Assembly (NCBI RefSeq): GCF_040222955.1
Contig: NZ_JAVKCA010000022.1
Location: forward strand, 236,425-300,424
DNA: 64,000 bases
Reading direction: 5' to 3'
From: Marinoscillum sp040222955
GTDB lineage: Bacteria; Bacteroidota; Bacteroidia; Cytophagales; Cyclobacteriaceae
Part shown: positions 9,801 to 18,206 of the stretch, piece after piece
How the letters are laid out: each line of letters begins with the position of its first letter
Numbering within the stretch: the first letter of the stretch is position 1
Made by a program: the position numbers and the translations under genes
The notes under the pieces: model-generated
Seen by the model: the letters and a program-made list of their open reading frames with translations, nothing else
Told to the model about the DNA's origin: nothing
Databases searched by the model: none

Positions 9801-12800
9801 TATAAAGTAAGTACCTCCGGGTACATTTATATCCGGTAAGGTAGTGGAGCTGGTGACATCCCGAAGACGCACCCCACTCAGGCTGATGAGTTCGTCAGTG
9901 GCATTATGAACTTCTATAAACTCGCTGTTGGGCAAGCCCACCACCGGATCAGGATCGGCCATTATTTCGGTAATGATTAGGTCCCCGGGACCAGGGGTCT
10001 TTCCAAATCCCACTTCAATAGTCTCTGGCTCCATCAGGTTACCACTACAATCCAAAGCGCCACTTAACGCTATCTCATAGGTTTCACCCAAGGTGACAGG
10101 AGTGGCCAATGAGAATGTCAGTTCTGTGAAGTAGTCACCACCTACAGTTCTTTCTTCGATTTCAAAATTTTCCATCGTGATAATCATGGTAAGTAGGGAA
10201 GAGCTATCCATCGCCTCATTGAAGACGATTTTAAACTGGCTGGTAGAAAGTGCCTGAATACCTTCAGTCATCGGAAAGTCTCCATCCGGGCCTGTCCGAT
10301 AGACAGCATTTTCCTCCCCCGGGCTTCCTCCAAGTGGGTCAGTAGAGGCCTGCCAGTTGATCTCCTGTGGACACTCCCCCCAGGGATCGATGCGCTCAAG
10401 GCTATATCCTCCATCATCTTTCTGCGAATCTCCATACCACGTGGTTTCATAGGTCACATCATCTACCAGGTCCCCAAAAATGGTTTTCAGTAATACCTGA
10501 TCACCGGTATTACCCAAAGATGGAAAACCCGATATCCCTAAAGTATTCGATCCTGAAAACATTGACTTACTGGAAGTTGCCACAATCAGCACATAACTTT
10601 CCGGGTTAAGGATATACATCGGAAGGGTCGTTTCTACTGATGGATCGCCAATTTTCAACCCTCTAAGGTCATAGGCCTGATTGCTGGCATTGAAAAGCTC
10701 TATATACTCGACCTCAGGAAGACCAATGGCCGGGCTTGGGTCAATCATTAGCTCATTGATCACAATATCGCCAAATGCCGGAAATGCGGGAGGCTGGTAG
10801 GTGAACCCAACAGTATCCTGTATACTGTAATTACCTGCCACATCTGAGATCGGACTGATCAAAAGATCATAATCACCTCCCACCTCCAGGCTATTGTCGA
10901 AATCAAGTATGATGCTGGTATGATTGGTAACAGTAATGCCAACGGGGTGACCTTTGCTCAACACCCGATAATTGCTGATGGCCTTAAGGGAAGACTCATT
11001 CATGGGTTCGCTAAAAGTCAGGGACAATTTTCCCAAATACTCACTTTCCAAACCGCTGACCTCAGGTTTTTGGGTATCTCTTGTTATTTGCACTGCATAA
11101 TCAGGGAATGGTCTACCGAAACGATCAGAAATACCCTCCCACCCCAGCACAAATGGCACATTGGCTTCTAAAGGGGAAGACAGTAATACCTGTACAGAGC
11201 CCATTTCCTCCGGATCGATATTTACCAGACCAATGTTATTCCCTTCTATTGTAAAGGCCGTTTTACTCAAAGAAGAAAACTCCGTATCAAATCTTAACCA
11301 CAGGGTTTGCCCATCCAGTAATTCATAGTCCTCAAAATAAGTAGTGAATCGGGTGGAAATGAATGGATTCTGCACTAACTCGCCGTTAGATCCAACAATC
11401 CCATCTCCATTCAGTTTCAGGCTATCCCCCTCTTCGAATTTCTCATCAACTGTGAACATGGCGCTGTAGTCATCCTCCTGACTCACTTCAGCAATGGTAA
11501 AACCATCCAGCGAATAGCTAGCCTTATCGAAGGCCACTGCATTCATGGGGTGACTATACGTCAATAAAAAAGATGAATCCGTTTCCGGGATAACACTCAC
11601 CATATTAGGATTCTGAGTATTGACCAAAATAGTGTCAGCATCAGAAATGTTCCCCACCTGATCTGATAGGCCAATAGCGATCAACTGTCCCTCTGGTTTA
11701 CTCTCAATAGAAGAAAAAGTCAGAACCACCTTCGCTGAATCCGGACCTAAGAGTTCCGCGGCCAGAGGGTTTTCTCCTTCCATGGTATAGTTCGTTAGTG
11801 AGGTCGCAGAGCCCAAAGACACTTTTTCAGAAAAAGAAATTTTCAATCTCTCAGGATCAATGAGTCTCACCTCATTGATAGAAGGAGGGCGTGGGTCATA
11901 GGTAAAATCCACATTCCGGGTGGTGGTAACTTCCACCCCGTAGCGATCTTTCATTCCTTTTGCCGATAGGCGTTTTTCCACTTCAATTTCAAATGGATGC
12001 GCAAAAGTGAGCTCATACTCCGTTTCGCTCAATCGAATGATTTCAATGGGCTGTTCGTCATCTTCCAATTCATAATACGAAGACGTAGTGGTGGTTTGTG
12101 CCTCCATGGGCTCGCTCCAGGTAACCACCAACTGCGAATCATTTTTCACCAGCAGCTCAGCAATGGTTGCCGCTTTGGTGTCATATTTAAAGGTATAGGC
12201 AGGAGTAGTTAAGAAACTATTGTCCGCTGATTTTTTGAGGTTTGAAACGAAAATTCTCAAATTCTTATTCTCAGCGAAATTTGCCGCAAAAGCGAGATGA
12301 ACCAGTTCCGGATCAGACTCACTAAGTGCGATTTCTATAGGCCGGCTTTTTGTGTCCTCCAGCAGGTAATTGACAGAATTGGTGGCTGACGTGCTTTCGA
12401 GTGCTTCAGAAAACCTCAACGCCAGCAGGTTGGGGGCAACCACATAGGCAGTATCTATTTGGTCCAGGTATTCAAACAAGGCATTGGCCGTGACCATGGC
12501 ATTTCCAAGCGTATCCTCCAGGAGGCTATAGGAGAGAGAATAGCTTGTTTCCTCCTCAAACGCTTCATCAAAACTAACGTGGACCCGATAAGTGGCTGTA
12601 TCCTGCAACAATGCCTTGTCTACCTGATAGCCCGTGAGCGAGTAGTTGCTCTCATTTTCAGCTATGGTTTCATCAAGGGGTTCAGAAAAAATCAGCGCCA
12701 CCTCATTGGAGGTTAATACCTGCACGGTACTGAGTTGGGGTGCTTTGGTATCATGATAAAACGTAATACTCTGATCGGACAGTACGTTTCCGCGACAGTC

Positions 12801-15278
12801 CGAAACATTGGAAACAGTGACGATATACGAACGCTCTGAAATCAGATCCGAAGAAAGGAGCAATGAAAAAGAACTGTAACTGACTGCCGACACCTCGGTG
12901 AAGGTATACCCCTCCAGACCAAATGATCCAATGGAAACGCCGGATTCATCCATGGGTTCAGAGAAGACAACAGAGAGTTGATTATCGCTCAAAGCAGTTA
13001 CAGAAAGAAGCTGTGGAGGGCTGGTGTCCTGGTCATCAAATACAGAATTTACCGCACCGGGTGTACCGCCAGTCGGGTTGACTGAGGCTATCCAGTTTTC
13101 TGAATCGGAGCAGGGTTGTAACGGGTCGATGAGCTCCAATGCATATCCCCCATCATCTTTAGTGTCGCTTCGGTACCAACTCAAAGCGTAAGTGACACTA
13201 TCCAGAAGGTTACCAAACTGATCCCGCAAGTACACCGTCTCACCAGTGTTGGTGAGGGCATCAAAGCTGGTGATAGCTATGCTGTTATCCAGACCGAAAG
13301 CAGCAAGGTTAGCGTCATCGGTAAGTAGTGCGTATGCACCTGGCGCCAGAACAAAGAAATCCAATGGTTCATCATTCAACTCAAACCCCTCCAAATTGAT
13401 GCTATATGAACCCGGATTGTAAATTTCCACATACTCTGCCTCCGGCAACCCAATGACCGGGGTAGGATCAGCCATGATTTCTGTTATGAGTAGTTGGCGA
13501 TAGTCTGAGGCTTTGGATATCGCAAAGGAGGCAGACAACCCAGATGGTATGGAATTCTGTATCCGGTTAGATATCCCCGTGATGGAAAGGGTGTAGACAC
13601 TGTTGTAGAGTTCATCCCAAGTGAGTGTGACCTCCGACAAATTTTCTGAGGAGTGGGATGTAAGTATCGGGGAGCCCAGTTCAGACAAAGAATAGTTCCC
13701 CACTGTCTCTGCTGTGGACTCGTCAACTTCCTGATTAAACGTGATCCGTATAGACTGATCATCCACCTGTGTGACCGAAGTAATGTCTAAATGAAAGTAT
13801 ACAAACTCAACAGTGCTGTTGTCAGCGATTACATTCCCGTCCAAATCTTCCAGATCATTGATAGTCAACACGTAACTGTCATCCGCAAAATCCTGAGAAA
13901 ATGTGAGTGCTACTGACTGGTTTCCATCCTGCCATACGGCGTCTGTCGGATTTCCCAATCCACCGCTCAGCGAATAATTAAGGGCGTCTTCTGCAATCGT
14001 CTCATTCAAAGTTTTGTTGAACATCACCAGAAGCGTGCTCTCGCTCTGAGCAGCCGCACTATCAATCACAACAGGGATCACGAATGTGAACTCCTCAGAC
14101 CCGGTAAAAATGCTGTTCCCTATTTCATTCTCAATGCCAGATAGCGAGAGCTCAAAAGTGGTTCCTTCAAACAAAGGGTTACTCAAAGTAAGTGTCACCT
14201 GAGAGGCATCTTCGCTCAAACTGGCACCCGCAGGCTGTCCGATCCCATTGTCAATGGAGTAGTTGGTCAGTGTCTCAGCAGAAGTCTCACTCAGATCATC
14301 ATTAAAGGTGAGGAGCATCTCCGTCTCCGACAAGGTAAGGGCAGACTGCAACTGCAGTTGTGTATAAGTAAAATCATAAGTGGCATCGCTGTGCCTGGTC
14401 AGTACAGAGGATACCGTAAGGGTATAATCTCCTGTAACCAATGGGGTGCCCCCATCTAGCGTGAGTGTAACTACAGAATCACTTTCCGCTGATTGGGAGG
14501 CTGAAGTGATAGTATAACCCGGCAAGTCATAACTCCCTGCAGTTTCGGCATCCGTTTGACTGATTGGCTGATTAAAATAAACCACGACTTCTGTGGCTGA
14601 AGGCACCGCTAGGGTATCTATTTCCAATTGTGAGATCACAAGGTCGTCAAACCCAAAATCATCAAACCTGGAAGTGGTACTGTATTGAAAATAAACCCCA
14701 AAATAACTGGTAGACGTGTAAGTGTTATCAAATACCGATGCTTCCAGTTGGAAATCATAACCCCCATTCGGATCCGCGTAAATGGTCCAGTTTCCCAGTA
14801 CGTCCCGAATTACTCGCAGCCTCACTTCGCCGATAATGGTGCTGGAAAACCCTGTGGTTCCCTGAGCAATCTCCTGAACCGTGCCGGCATCATTCCTGAA
14901 TAATTTGATATAATCAGCACTGGTCTGTCCCATCTGAATAAAATACCCTGTAGGATTATCCTCCAGGTCAACCTTGTCAGAAGTGAGGTAAACCCGGAAA
15001 AAATTGGAGGTAGTCCCATTAAAATTTAAATCCAAAAGAAACTCCCATACCGTATAACCCATAACAGTACTGACCGTGGAGAGGTGAAGAACACTAGCCG
15101 CGCCACTGGGGCCATTGCTGTTCAGTCGGTTGTCATCTGTCACTACAAAAAAGGAATCGTCTCCACTCCAGGTTGGGTCACTGGTGAAGTCACCGTCAGA
15201 AAAATTATCCGACACCTGAGTATATCCGTACACACTATTAATGAGGATAATGAGTAAAAGAGTGGTTCTTAATGTCAT
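6819..15278 (-). CDS. Giant secreted protein with six lamin-tail domains and many SbsA/Big-type Ig domains
   Basis: A 2819-residue exported protein, the longest gene here. A signal peptide (about 1-20) precedes an N-terminal concanavalin/LamG-like region (about 22-215). Then come SbsA-type Ig-like domains of about 95 residues, each with strands such as VVVYFNQPI or MLLTFNDDL. Six lamin-tail domains start near residues 598, 1506, 1766, 2025, 2284 and 2546, each opening with a variant of ITEIMADPxPVxGLPxxE. From 1506 onward each lamin-tail plus Ig unit is about 260 residues long and repeats regularly. The last 100 residues form a FlgD-like domain (ITVYNQMGQPVAEL, ending in ETVVVGR), of the kind used as T9SS sorting signal. 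It is predicted to be exported by the T9SS encoded at 32-38 kb and held at or released from the surface. The ligand and role are unknown. Confidence 0.9.
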   Translation of the reverse strand: MTLRTTLLLIILINSVYGYTQVSDNFSDGDFTSDPTWSGDDSFFVVTDDNRLNSNGPSGAASVLHLSTVSTVMGYTVWEFLLDLNFNGTTSNFFRVYLTSDKVDLEDNPTGYFIQMGQTSADYIKLFRNDAGTVQEIAQGTTGFSSTIIGEVRLRVIRDVLGNWTIYADPNGGYDFQLEASVFDNTYTSTSYFGVYFQYSTTSRFDDFGFDDLVISQLEIDTLAVPSATEVVVYFNQPISQTDAETAGSYDLPGYTITSASQSAESDSVVTLTLDGGTPLVTGDYTLTVSSVLTRHSDATYDFTYTQLQLQSALTLSETEMLLTFNDDLSETSAETLTNYSIDNGIGQPAGASLSEDASQVTLTLSNPLFEGTTFELSLSGIENEIGNSIFTGSEEFTFVIPVVIDSAAAQSESTLLVMFNKTLNETIAEDALNYSLSGGLGNPTDAVWQDGNQSVALTFSQDFADDSYVLTINDLEDLDGNVIADNSTVEFVYFHLDITSVTQVDDQSIRITFNQEVDESTAETVGNYSLSELGSPILTSHSSENLSEVTLTWDELYNSVYTLSITGISNRIQNSIPSGLSASFAISKASDYRQLLITEIMADPTPVIGLPEAEYVEIYNPGSYSINLEGFELNDEPLDFFVLAPGAYALLTDDANLAAFGLDNSIAITSFDALTNTGETVYLRDQFGNLLDSVTYALSWYRSDTKDDGGYALELIDPLQPCSDSENWIASVNPTGGTPGAVNSVFDDQDTSPPQLLSVTALSDNQLSVVFSEPMDESGVSIGSFGLEGYTFTEVSAVSYSSFSLLLSSDLISERSYIVTVSNVSDCRGNVLSDQSITFYHDTKAPQLSTVQVLTSNEVALIFSEPLDETIAENESNYSLTGYQVDKALLQDTATYRVHVSFDEAFEEETSYSLSYSLLEDTLGNAMVTANALFEYLDQIDTAYVVAPNLLALRFSEALESTSATNSVNYLLEDTKSRPIEIALSESDPELVHLAFAANFAENKNLRIFVSNLKKSADNSFLTTPAYTFKYDTKAATIAELLVKNDSQLVVTWSEPMEAQTTTTSSYYELEDDEQPIEIIRLSETEYELTFAHPFEIEVEKRLSAKGMKDRYGVEVTTTRNVDFTYDPRPPSINEVRLIDPERLKISFSEKVSLGSATSLTNYTMEGENPLAAELLGPDSAKVVLTFSSIESKPEGQLIAIGLSDQVGNISDADTILVNTQNPNMVSVIPETDSSFLLTYSHPMNAVAFDKASYSLDGFTIAEVSQEDDYSAMFTVDEKFEEGDSLKLNGDGIVGSNGELVQNPFISTRFTTYFEDYELLDGQTLWLRFDTEFSSLSKTAFTIEGNNIGLVNIDPEEMGSVQVLLSSPLEANVPFVLGWEGISDRFGRPFPDYAVQITRDTQKPEVSGLESEYLGKLSLTFSEPMNESSLKAISNYRVLSKGHPVGITVTNHTSIILDFDNSLEVGGDYDLLISPISDVAGNYSIQDTVGFTYQPPAFPAFGDIVINELMIDPSPAIGLPEVEYIELFNASNQAYDLRGLKIGDPSVETTLPMYILNPESYVLIVATSSKSMFSGSNTLGISGFPSLGNTGDQVLLKTIFGDLVDDVTYETTWYGDSQKDDGGYSLERIDPWGECPQEINWQASTDPLGGSPGEENAVYRTGPDGDFPMTEGIQALSTSQFKIVFNEAMDSSSLLTMIITMENFEIEERTVGGDYFTELTFSLATPVTLGETYEIALSGALDCSGNLMEPETIEVGFGKTPGPGDLIITEIMADPDPVVGLPNSEFIEVHNATDELISLSGVRLRDVTSSTTLPDINVPGGTYFILCPSTQVAAFSTYGLTVGVTSWPSLNNTGETLSLFKEVTIEAVTYSDDWYVSSEKSDGGYSLEIINPFGVCPGGANWSETMDTSGGTPGRQNSVYSLDPDSEVPTLKSYSTPDDQTLRFTFSEQMDSSSLMSASVEGVDILVRAVTTTDFDELEITLSDPLPRGTLVEISISGASDCSGNLMEQETIEVGFGKAPGPGDLIITEIMADPDPVVGLPNSEFIEVHNTTDELISLSGVRLRDATSSTTLPDVNVPGGTYFILCPVAQVEAFSSYGMTVGVTSWPSLNNTGEELSLFGDGVINAVTYSNDWYSSSEKSDGGYSLEMINPTGSCPGGANWSDTEDPSGGTPGRQNSVYSVEPDKEAPKVISLEVLDETTIQFTFSESMDSTSLLGADITGLSVSEKWVVDQEFTVLDVRLTNPLPKGVSIDVVLSGVSDCSGNPLISQTFIVGLGDVPGFNELLISEIMADPEPVAGLPNSEYFELYNASDRLLTLKNVELHDATNVVTLPAVVIPSGAYWFFTPSSSLGLYGEVTNQSAVSGWATLNNTGEPLSLWYGGHLVFQITYSDDWHDSNEKSEGGFSLEMKDLSNPCGGALNWGSSVAAAGGTPGMPNSNTASVPDNFGPNLLHAYAIAPDTALFIFDEALATDLSEEIEILLDPEISFGAIYMNSARKEVKVALNTELIVNQPYAVTVTGVTDCNGNRIRKNTATLILADEAIADELILNEILFDPRSEGVDFVEVYNRSEKYIDLQGWGIGRLTEALQMKWISQPYILKPEGFVAITTDSVIVKNQYPKGVNKQFLQISSLPTLPNDAGTVVLSNPAREIVDQFSYEEDFHLSFLESVDGVSLERISAEGLTQDANNWTSASSASGYATPGYINSQDFEAQTSSAKVNIDPKVFVPGSSNPAHQSFTTINYQFDQGGQFANITVYNQMGQPVAELAKGASLGTSGFMRWDGTTNAGDRVRMGYYVVFFELYDGRGNKQILKETVVVGR
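8930..9232 (-). repeat. Intragenic long direct repeat, copy A
   Basis: This part of the lamin-tail protein gene is closely matched 777 bp (exactly 259 codons) away at 9707-10009. Around the LTD start (9119-9230) only a few single-base differences are seen, so this looks like a recent in-frame module duplication. Confidence 0.85.
9707..10009 (-). repeat. Intragenic long direct repeat, copy B
   Basis: Partner of 8930-9232 at an offset of 777 bp. It encodes lamin-tail domain 3 while copy A encodes domain 4. Identity falls off towards the flanking Ig-like domains. Confidence 0.85.
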
Positions 15279-15353
15279 CTTATATTAAATTCGCCGTTTG
15301 TTAAAAATAGGAAAATAATAACCTGAAATAATTCAATACAATATAAAATCATT

Positions 15354-16346
15354 ATGAAGATTGCTGTAGTGGGAGCCACTGGCCTGGTGGGCCAGGAGAT
15401 GCTGAGGGTCATTGAACAGCGCGAGTTGCCGTTCGATGAATTGTTGTTAGTTGCTTCGGAGCGTTCCGTAGGTAAAGAGATGACCTTCAAGGGCAAGACC
15501 TACAAGGTGATTTCTATGCAGGATGCTGTGGACCAGAAACCGGATGTCGCCCTGTTTTCTGCAGGTGGTAGTACGTCCATCACCTGGGCGCCTAAGTTTG
15601 CGGAAAATGGCACCATCGTAATCGACAATTCATCTGCATGGAGAATGGATCCTACCAAAAAACTCATTGTACCGGAGATTAATGGCGGCACACTTAGGAT
15701 TGACGACCGAATCATCGCCAACCCCAACTGCTCCACCATTCAGATGGTACTGGCACTTGGGCCGCTTCACGAGCGATATACGATCAAGAGAATTGTGGTG
15801 TCTACCTACCAGTCTGTGACTGGCACAGGAAAAGCCGCTGTGGATCAGATGATGAATGAGCGCGCCGGCAAAGACGGAGAAATGGTCTATCCATATAAAA
15901 TTGACATGAATGTGCTTCCTCACATCGATGTGTTTTTGGACAACGACTACACTAAGGAAGAAATGAAAATGGTGAACGAAACCAAAAAAATCTTTGGTGA
16001 TAACACTGTACAGGTGACAGCTACCTGTGTACGTATCCCTACTATGGGTGGCCACTCAGAGTCTGTGAATGTGGAATTTGAAGAGGAGTTTGATGTGGCC
16101 GAAGTGAAGTCACTTCTCAGCAAAGCACCGGGAGTGGTTTTGGAGGATGATCCTAAAAACAACATCTACCCTATGCCCATCAATTCACATGGGAAAGATG
16201 AAGTGTTCGTAGGAAGAATCCGAAGAGACGAAACACAGGAAAAGACACTGAACATGTGGATAGTGGCAGATAACCTGAGAAAGGGCGCTGCGACCAATGC
16301 CGTTCAAATTGCCGAATTTATGCTGGAAAACAGCCTGGTATTTTAA
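15354..16346 (+). CDS. asd: Aspartate-semialdehyde dehydrogenase
   Basis: Catalyses NADPH-dependent reduction of aspartyl phosphate to aspartate semialdehyde, the branch-point step to lysine, threonine, methionine and diaminopimelate. The 330-residue length is normal. The N-terminus carries the dinucleotide-binding GATGLVGQEM. The nucleophile is Cys126 in NPNCSTIQM, and the acid-base His lies in RIPTMGGHSESVNVEFE. NMWIVADNLRKGAATNAVQIAE closes the family signature. It is divergent from the lamin-tail gene across 75 bp of AT-rich DNA that must hold both promoters. A strong terminator follows at 16369-16404. Confidence 0.97.
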   Translation: MKIAVVGATGLVGQEMLRVIEQRELPFDELLLVASERSVGKEMTFKGKTYKVISMQDAVDQKPDVALFSAGGSTSITWAPKFAENGTIVIDNSSAWRMDPTKKLIVPEINGGTLRIDDRIIANPNCSTIQMVLALGPLHERYTIKRIVVSTYQSVTGTGKAAVDQMMNERAGKDGEMVYPYKIDMNVLPHIDVFLDNDYTKEEMKMVNETKKIFGDNTVQVTATCVRIPTMGGHSESVNVEFEEEFDVAEVKSLLSKAPGVVLEDDPKNNIYPMPINSHGKDEVFVGRIRRDETQEKTLNMWIVADNLRKGAATNAVQIAEFMLENSLVF

Positions 16347-16368
16347 ATTAAAGAATAGCCTATAAATT

Positions 16369-16404
16369 AGCGGTCTGGGGGATTACCTTCAGACCGCTTT
16401 TTTT
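16369..16404 (+). terminator. Rho-independent terminator after asd
   Basis: AGCGGTCTG (16369-16377) pairs with CAGACCGCT (16390-16398), followed by seven T's. The T-run overlaps a possible TTG start at 16403 of the next gene, which argues for the ATG at 16424 instead. Confidence 0.9.
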
Positions 16405-16423
16405 GTTCAATCGGGTGAAGCCT

Positions 16424-17608
16424 ATGAGTGATTTGGAATTTCTGAGTTCGGAAGAAGTGCAACACTTCTTGCTGGAAAATGAAGATGCGGACCCGCAAAA
16501 GCTACTCCTGAACCCACCCCCACAGTTTAAAAATCAGATGACGTTGGTCGTGGATCAAATCATCAGCAGACGAAAGGCCAAAACCAAGCTTCCAGAGTGG
16601 TCTCACCAGAAAGGTGTTATTTTTCCACCTCCTCTTTCTTTGGAACAATGCTCCAGTCCTGAAACTGCCCAATATAAAAGCCTTCTGATGAGTGGCGAAT
16701 TGCTGGTAGACCTCACCGGCGGCATGGGCGTTGACACCCTTGCCATGTGCAGGGAGTTTGAACAAATCGTCTATGTGGAGCACTCCGAATGGCTCTGTGA
16801 CCTTTTCCAACACAACTATCCACAGCTGGGCAACAGTCCTATCAAAGTAGTGAATACCAGTGCTGAAGATTATCTGAACAGTTTTCAAGGCAGAGGGTAC
16901 TTTTTCATTGACCCTGCCCGCCGTGATGTGTCCAAAAAACAGGTTTTTCACTTTGAAAACTGTGAGCCAAACGTGCTGGAGATGCTCCCCCTATTTCAGG
17001 CCAAAGCTGAGCGCCTTTTGATCAAAGCCGCCCCAATGATCGATATCACATTGGGTCTGAAACAACTCCAGTATGTTCACCAAATCCATGTGGTGAGTGT
17101 AAGGAATGAAGTCAAGGAAGTCCTTTTTCTTTTAGACTTTAAGGAAATTTCAGAGCCGCTCATCAAGTGCGTCAATCTCCGGAGTGAACACCCGGCTTTC
17201 AGTTTTACCCTCACTGGAGAAAAAGAGCTCCAGGTAGTATTCTCATCAGTAAAAAAATACCTCTACGATCCTAATAGCTCCATCCTGAAAGCTGGCGCTT
17301 TCAAGTCAGTGGCAGACATTTACGCTGTGGATAAACTTGCACCCAATACCCACCTTTATACCTCAGAACAACTGATAGAAGGCTTTCCGGGCAGGGGCTT
17401 TGAGGTATTGGAGCCAGATGTCAGTAAAAAAGAGATTCGCAAGCTCTTGCCGGACATGAAAGCCAATGTTGTCACGAAAAACTATCCCCTTAAACCAGAG
17501 GAACTCAAAAAGAGACTCAAACTGAAGGATGGTGGTGATTGGTTTGTGATCGGCTACCGCGACCTCCATGAGGTGCCAAGAATAGCGGTTTCTAAACGAA
17601 TCTGGTAA
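16424..17608 (+). CDS. Class I SAM-dependent methyltransferase with THUMP-like domain (PG1098 type)
   Basis: Predicted nucleic-acid methyltransferase, conserved in Bacteroidota. The 394-residue protein has an N-terminal helical/ferredoxin-like part. A Rossmann methyltransferase core follows, with the SAM-binding motif LLVDLTGGMGVDTLAM near residue 95 and the DPARRDVSKKQV motif near residue 165. The C-terminal THUMP-like region spans about 290-394. The DPARR motif is characteristic of this family, and the THUMP-like part suggests an RNA substrate, which is inference. The ATG at 16424 is preferred over the in-frame TTG at 16403, because that TTG lies in the T-run of the asd terminator. Confidence 0.85.
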   Translation: MSDLEFLSSEEVQHFLLENEDADPQKLLLNPPPQFKNQMTLVVDQIISRRKAKTKLPEWSHQKGVIFPPPLSLEQCSSPETAQYKSLLMSGELLVDLTGGMGVDTLAMCREFEQIVYVEHSEWLCDLFQHNYPQLGNSPIKVVNTSAEDYLNSFQGRGYFFIDPARRDVSKKQVFHFENCEPNVLEMLPLFQAKAERLLIKAAPMIDITLGLKQLQYVHQIHVVSVRNEVKEVLFLLDFKEISEPLIKCVNLRSEHPAFSFTLTGEKELQVVFSSVKKYLYDPNSSILKAGAFKSVADIYAVDKLAPNTHLYTSEQLIEGFPGRGFEVLEPDVSKKEIRKLLPDMKANVVTKNYPLKPEELKKRLKLKDGGDWFVIGYRDLHEVPRIAVSKRIW

Positions 17609-17615
17609 GATCCGC

Positions 17616-18206
17616 TCATGAATACACTCTATAAAATATCCAGCCCCTGGTGAAGAGAACTTCGGACTTCTGAGCAAAGAAAATCTTCCGGACTAACCTA
17701 TCAATATTCAATAATGCCTTTCCCTCCAGCCCTGAAAAAATTCTGAAAAACAGATACATTAACCTGATTTGGGCATTTTTCCAGTGGGATGCTGGCTGAA
17801 AATCGATGACATGTAGTTCCCCATCTTGTACCAAAAGCTCCCGCGCCTTGATAATGGCCATTTCCAATTTCTCAGGACCAAAGCAATCAAGAAAAAATGG
17901 CATGACTATGGCATCGAATTTCTCACTTGTCTGCCATTGAAAAAAATCAGCATATACGTAATCCACCTGCGGATGAAGGCATCGCGCTTGGGTTTTAGCA
18001 ATCATTTTCTCAGAGAGTTCCAAAAAGACGATTCTCTCTACGCCGAGAATTTTATTCAGCAAAATACCAGTACCCCCACCCACAATCAACACCCGGCGTT
18101 TGCCTGTTAGGTTCTCAGCAGGCGCTTGCTGCACCTGGTTCCATTGTGAGCCAAACACCAAGGTAGCCAGCCAATCATAAAACCAGGCTACTCCATCAAA
18201 ACTCAT
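17616..18206 (-). CDS. Class I SAM-dependent methyltransferase
   Basis: A 196-residue small-molecule-type methyltransferase. The glycine-rich motif I RVLIVGGGTGILLNKIL lies near residues 38-55, and the acidic end of the second strand follows (RIVFLELSEKMI). VDYVYADFFQW and FDAIVMPFFLDCF correspond to motifs II-III. The C-terminus is hydrophobic and basic, which may place it at the membrane. The start overlaps the stop of the UbiA-like gene by 4 bp (ATGA), so the pair is probably translated together. The pairing suggests it methylates a prenylated or other lipophilic product, but this is inference; the sequence is not close enough to UbiE/MenG to say menaquinone. It converges with the gene ending at 17608 across only 7 bp. 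Confidence 0.8.
   Translation of the reverse strand: MSFDGVAWFYDWLATLVFGSQWNQVQQAPAENLTGKRRVLIVGGGTGILLNKILGVERIVFLELSEKMIAKTQARCLHPQVDYVYADFFQWQTSEKFDAIVMPFFLDCFGPEKLEMAIIKARELLVQDGELHVIDFQPASHWKNAQIRLMYLFFRIFSGLEGKALLNIDRLVRKIFFAQKSEVLFTRGWIFYRVYS

Noticed and set aside
15630..16055. A minus-strand open frame of 141 codons
   Set aside because: It is antisense to asd and has no recognisable domain.
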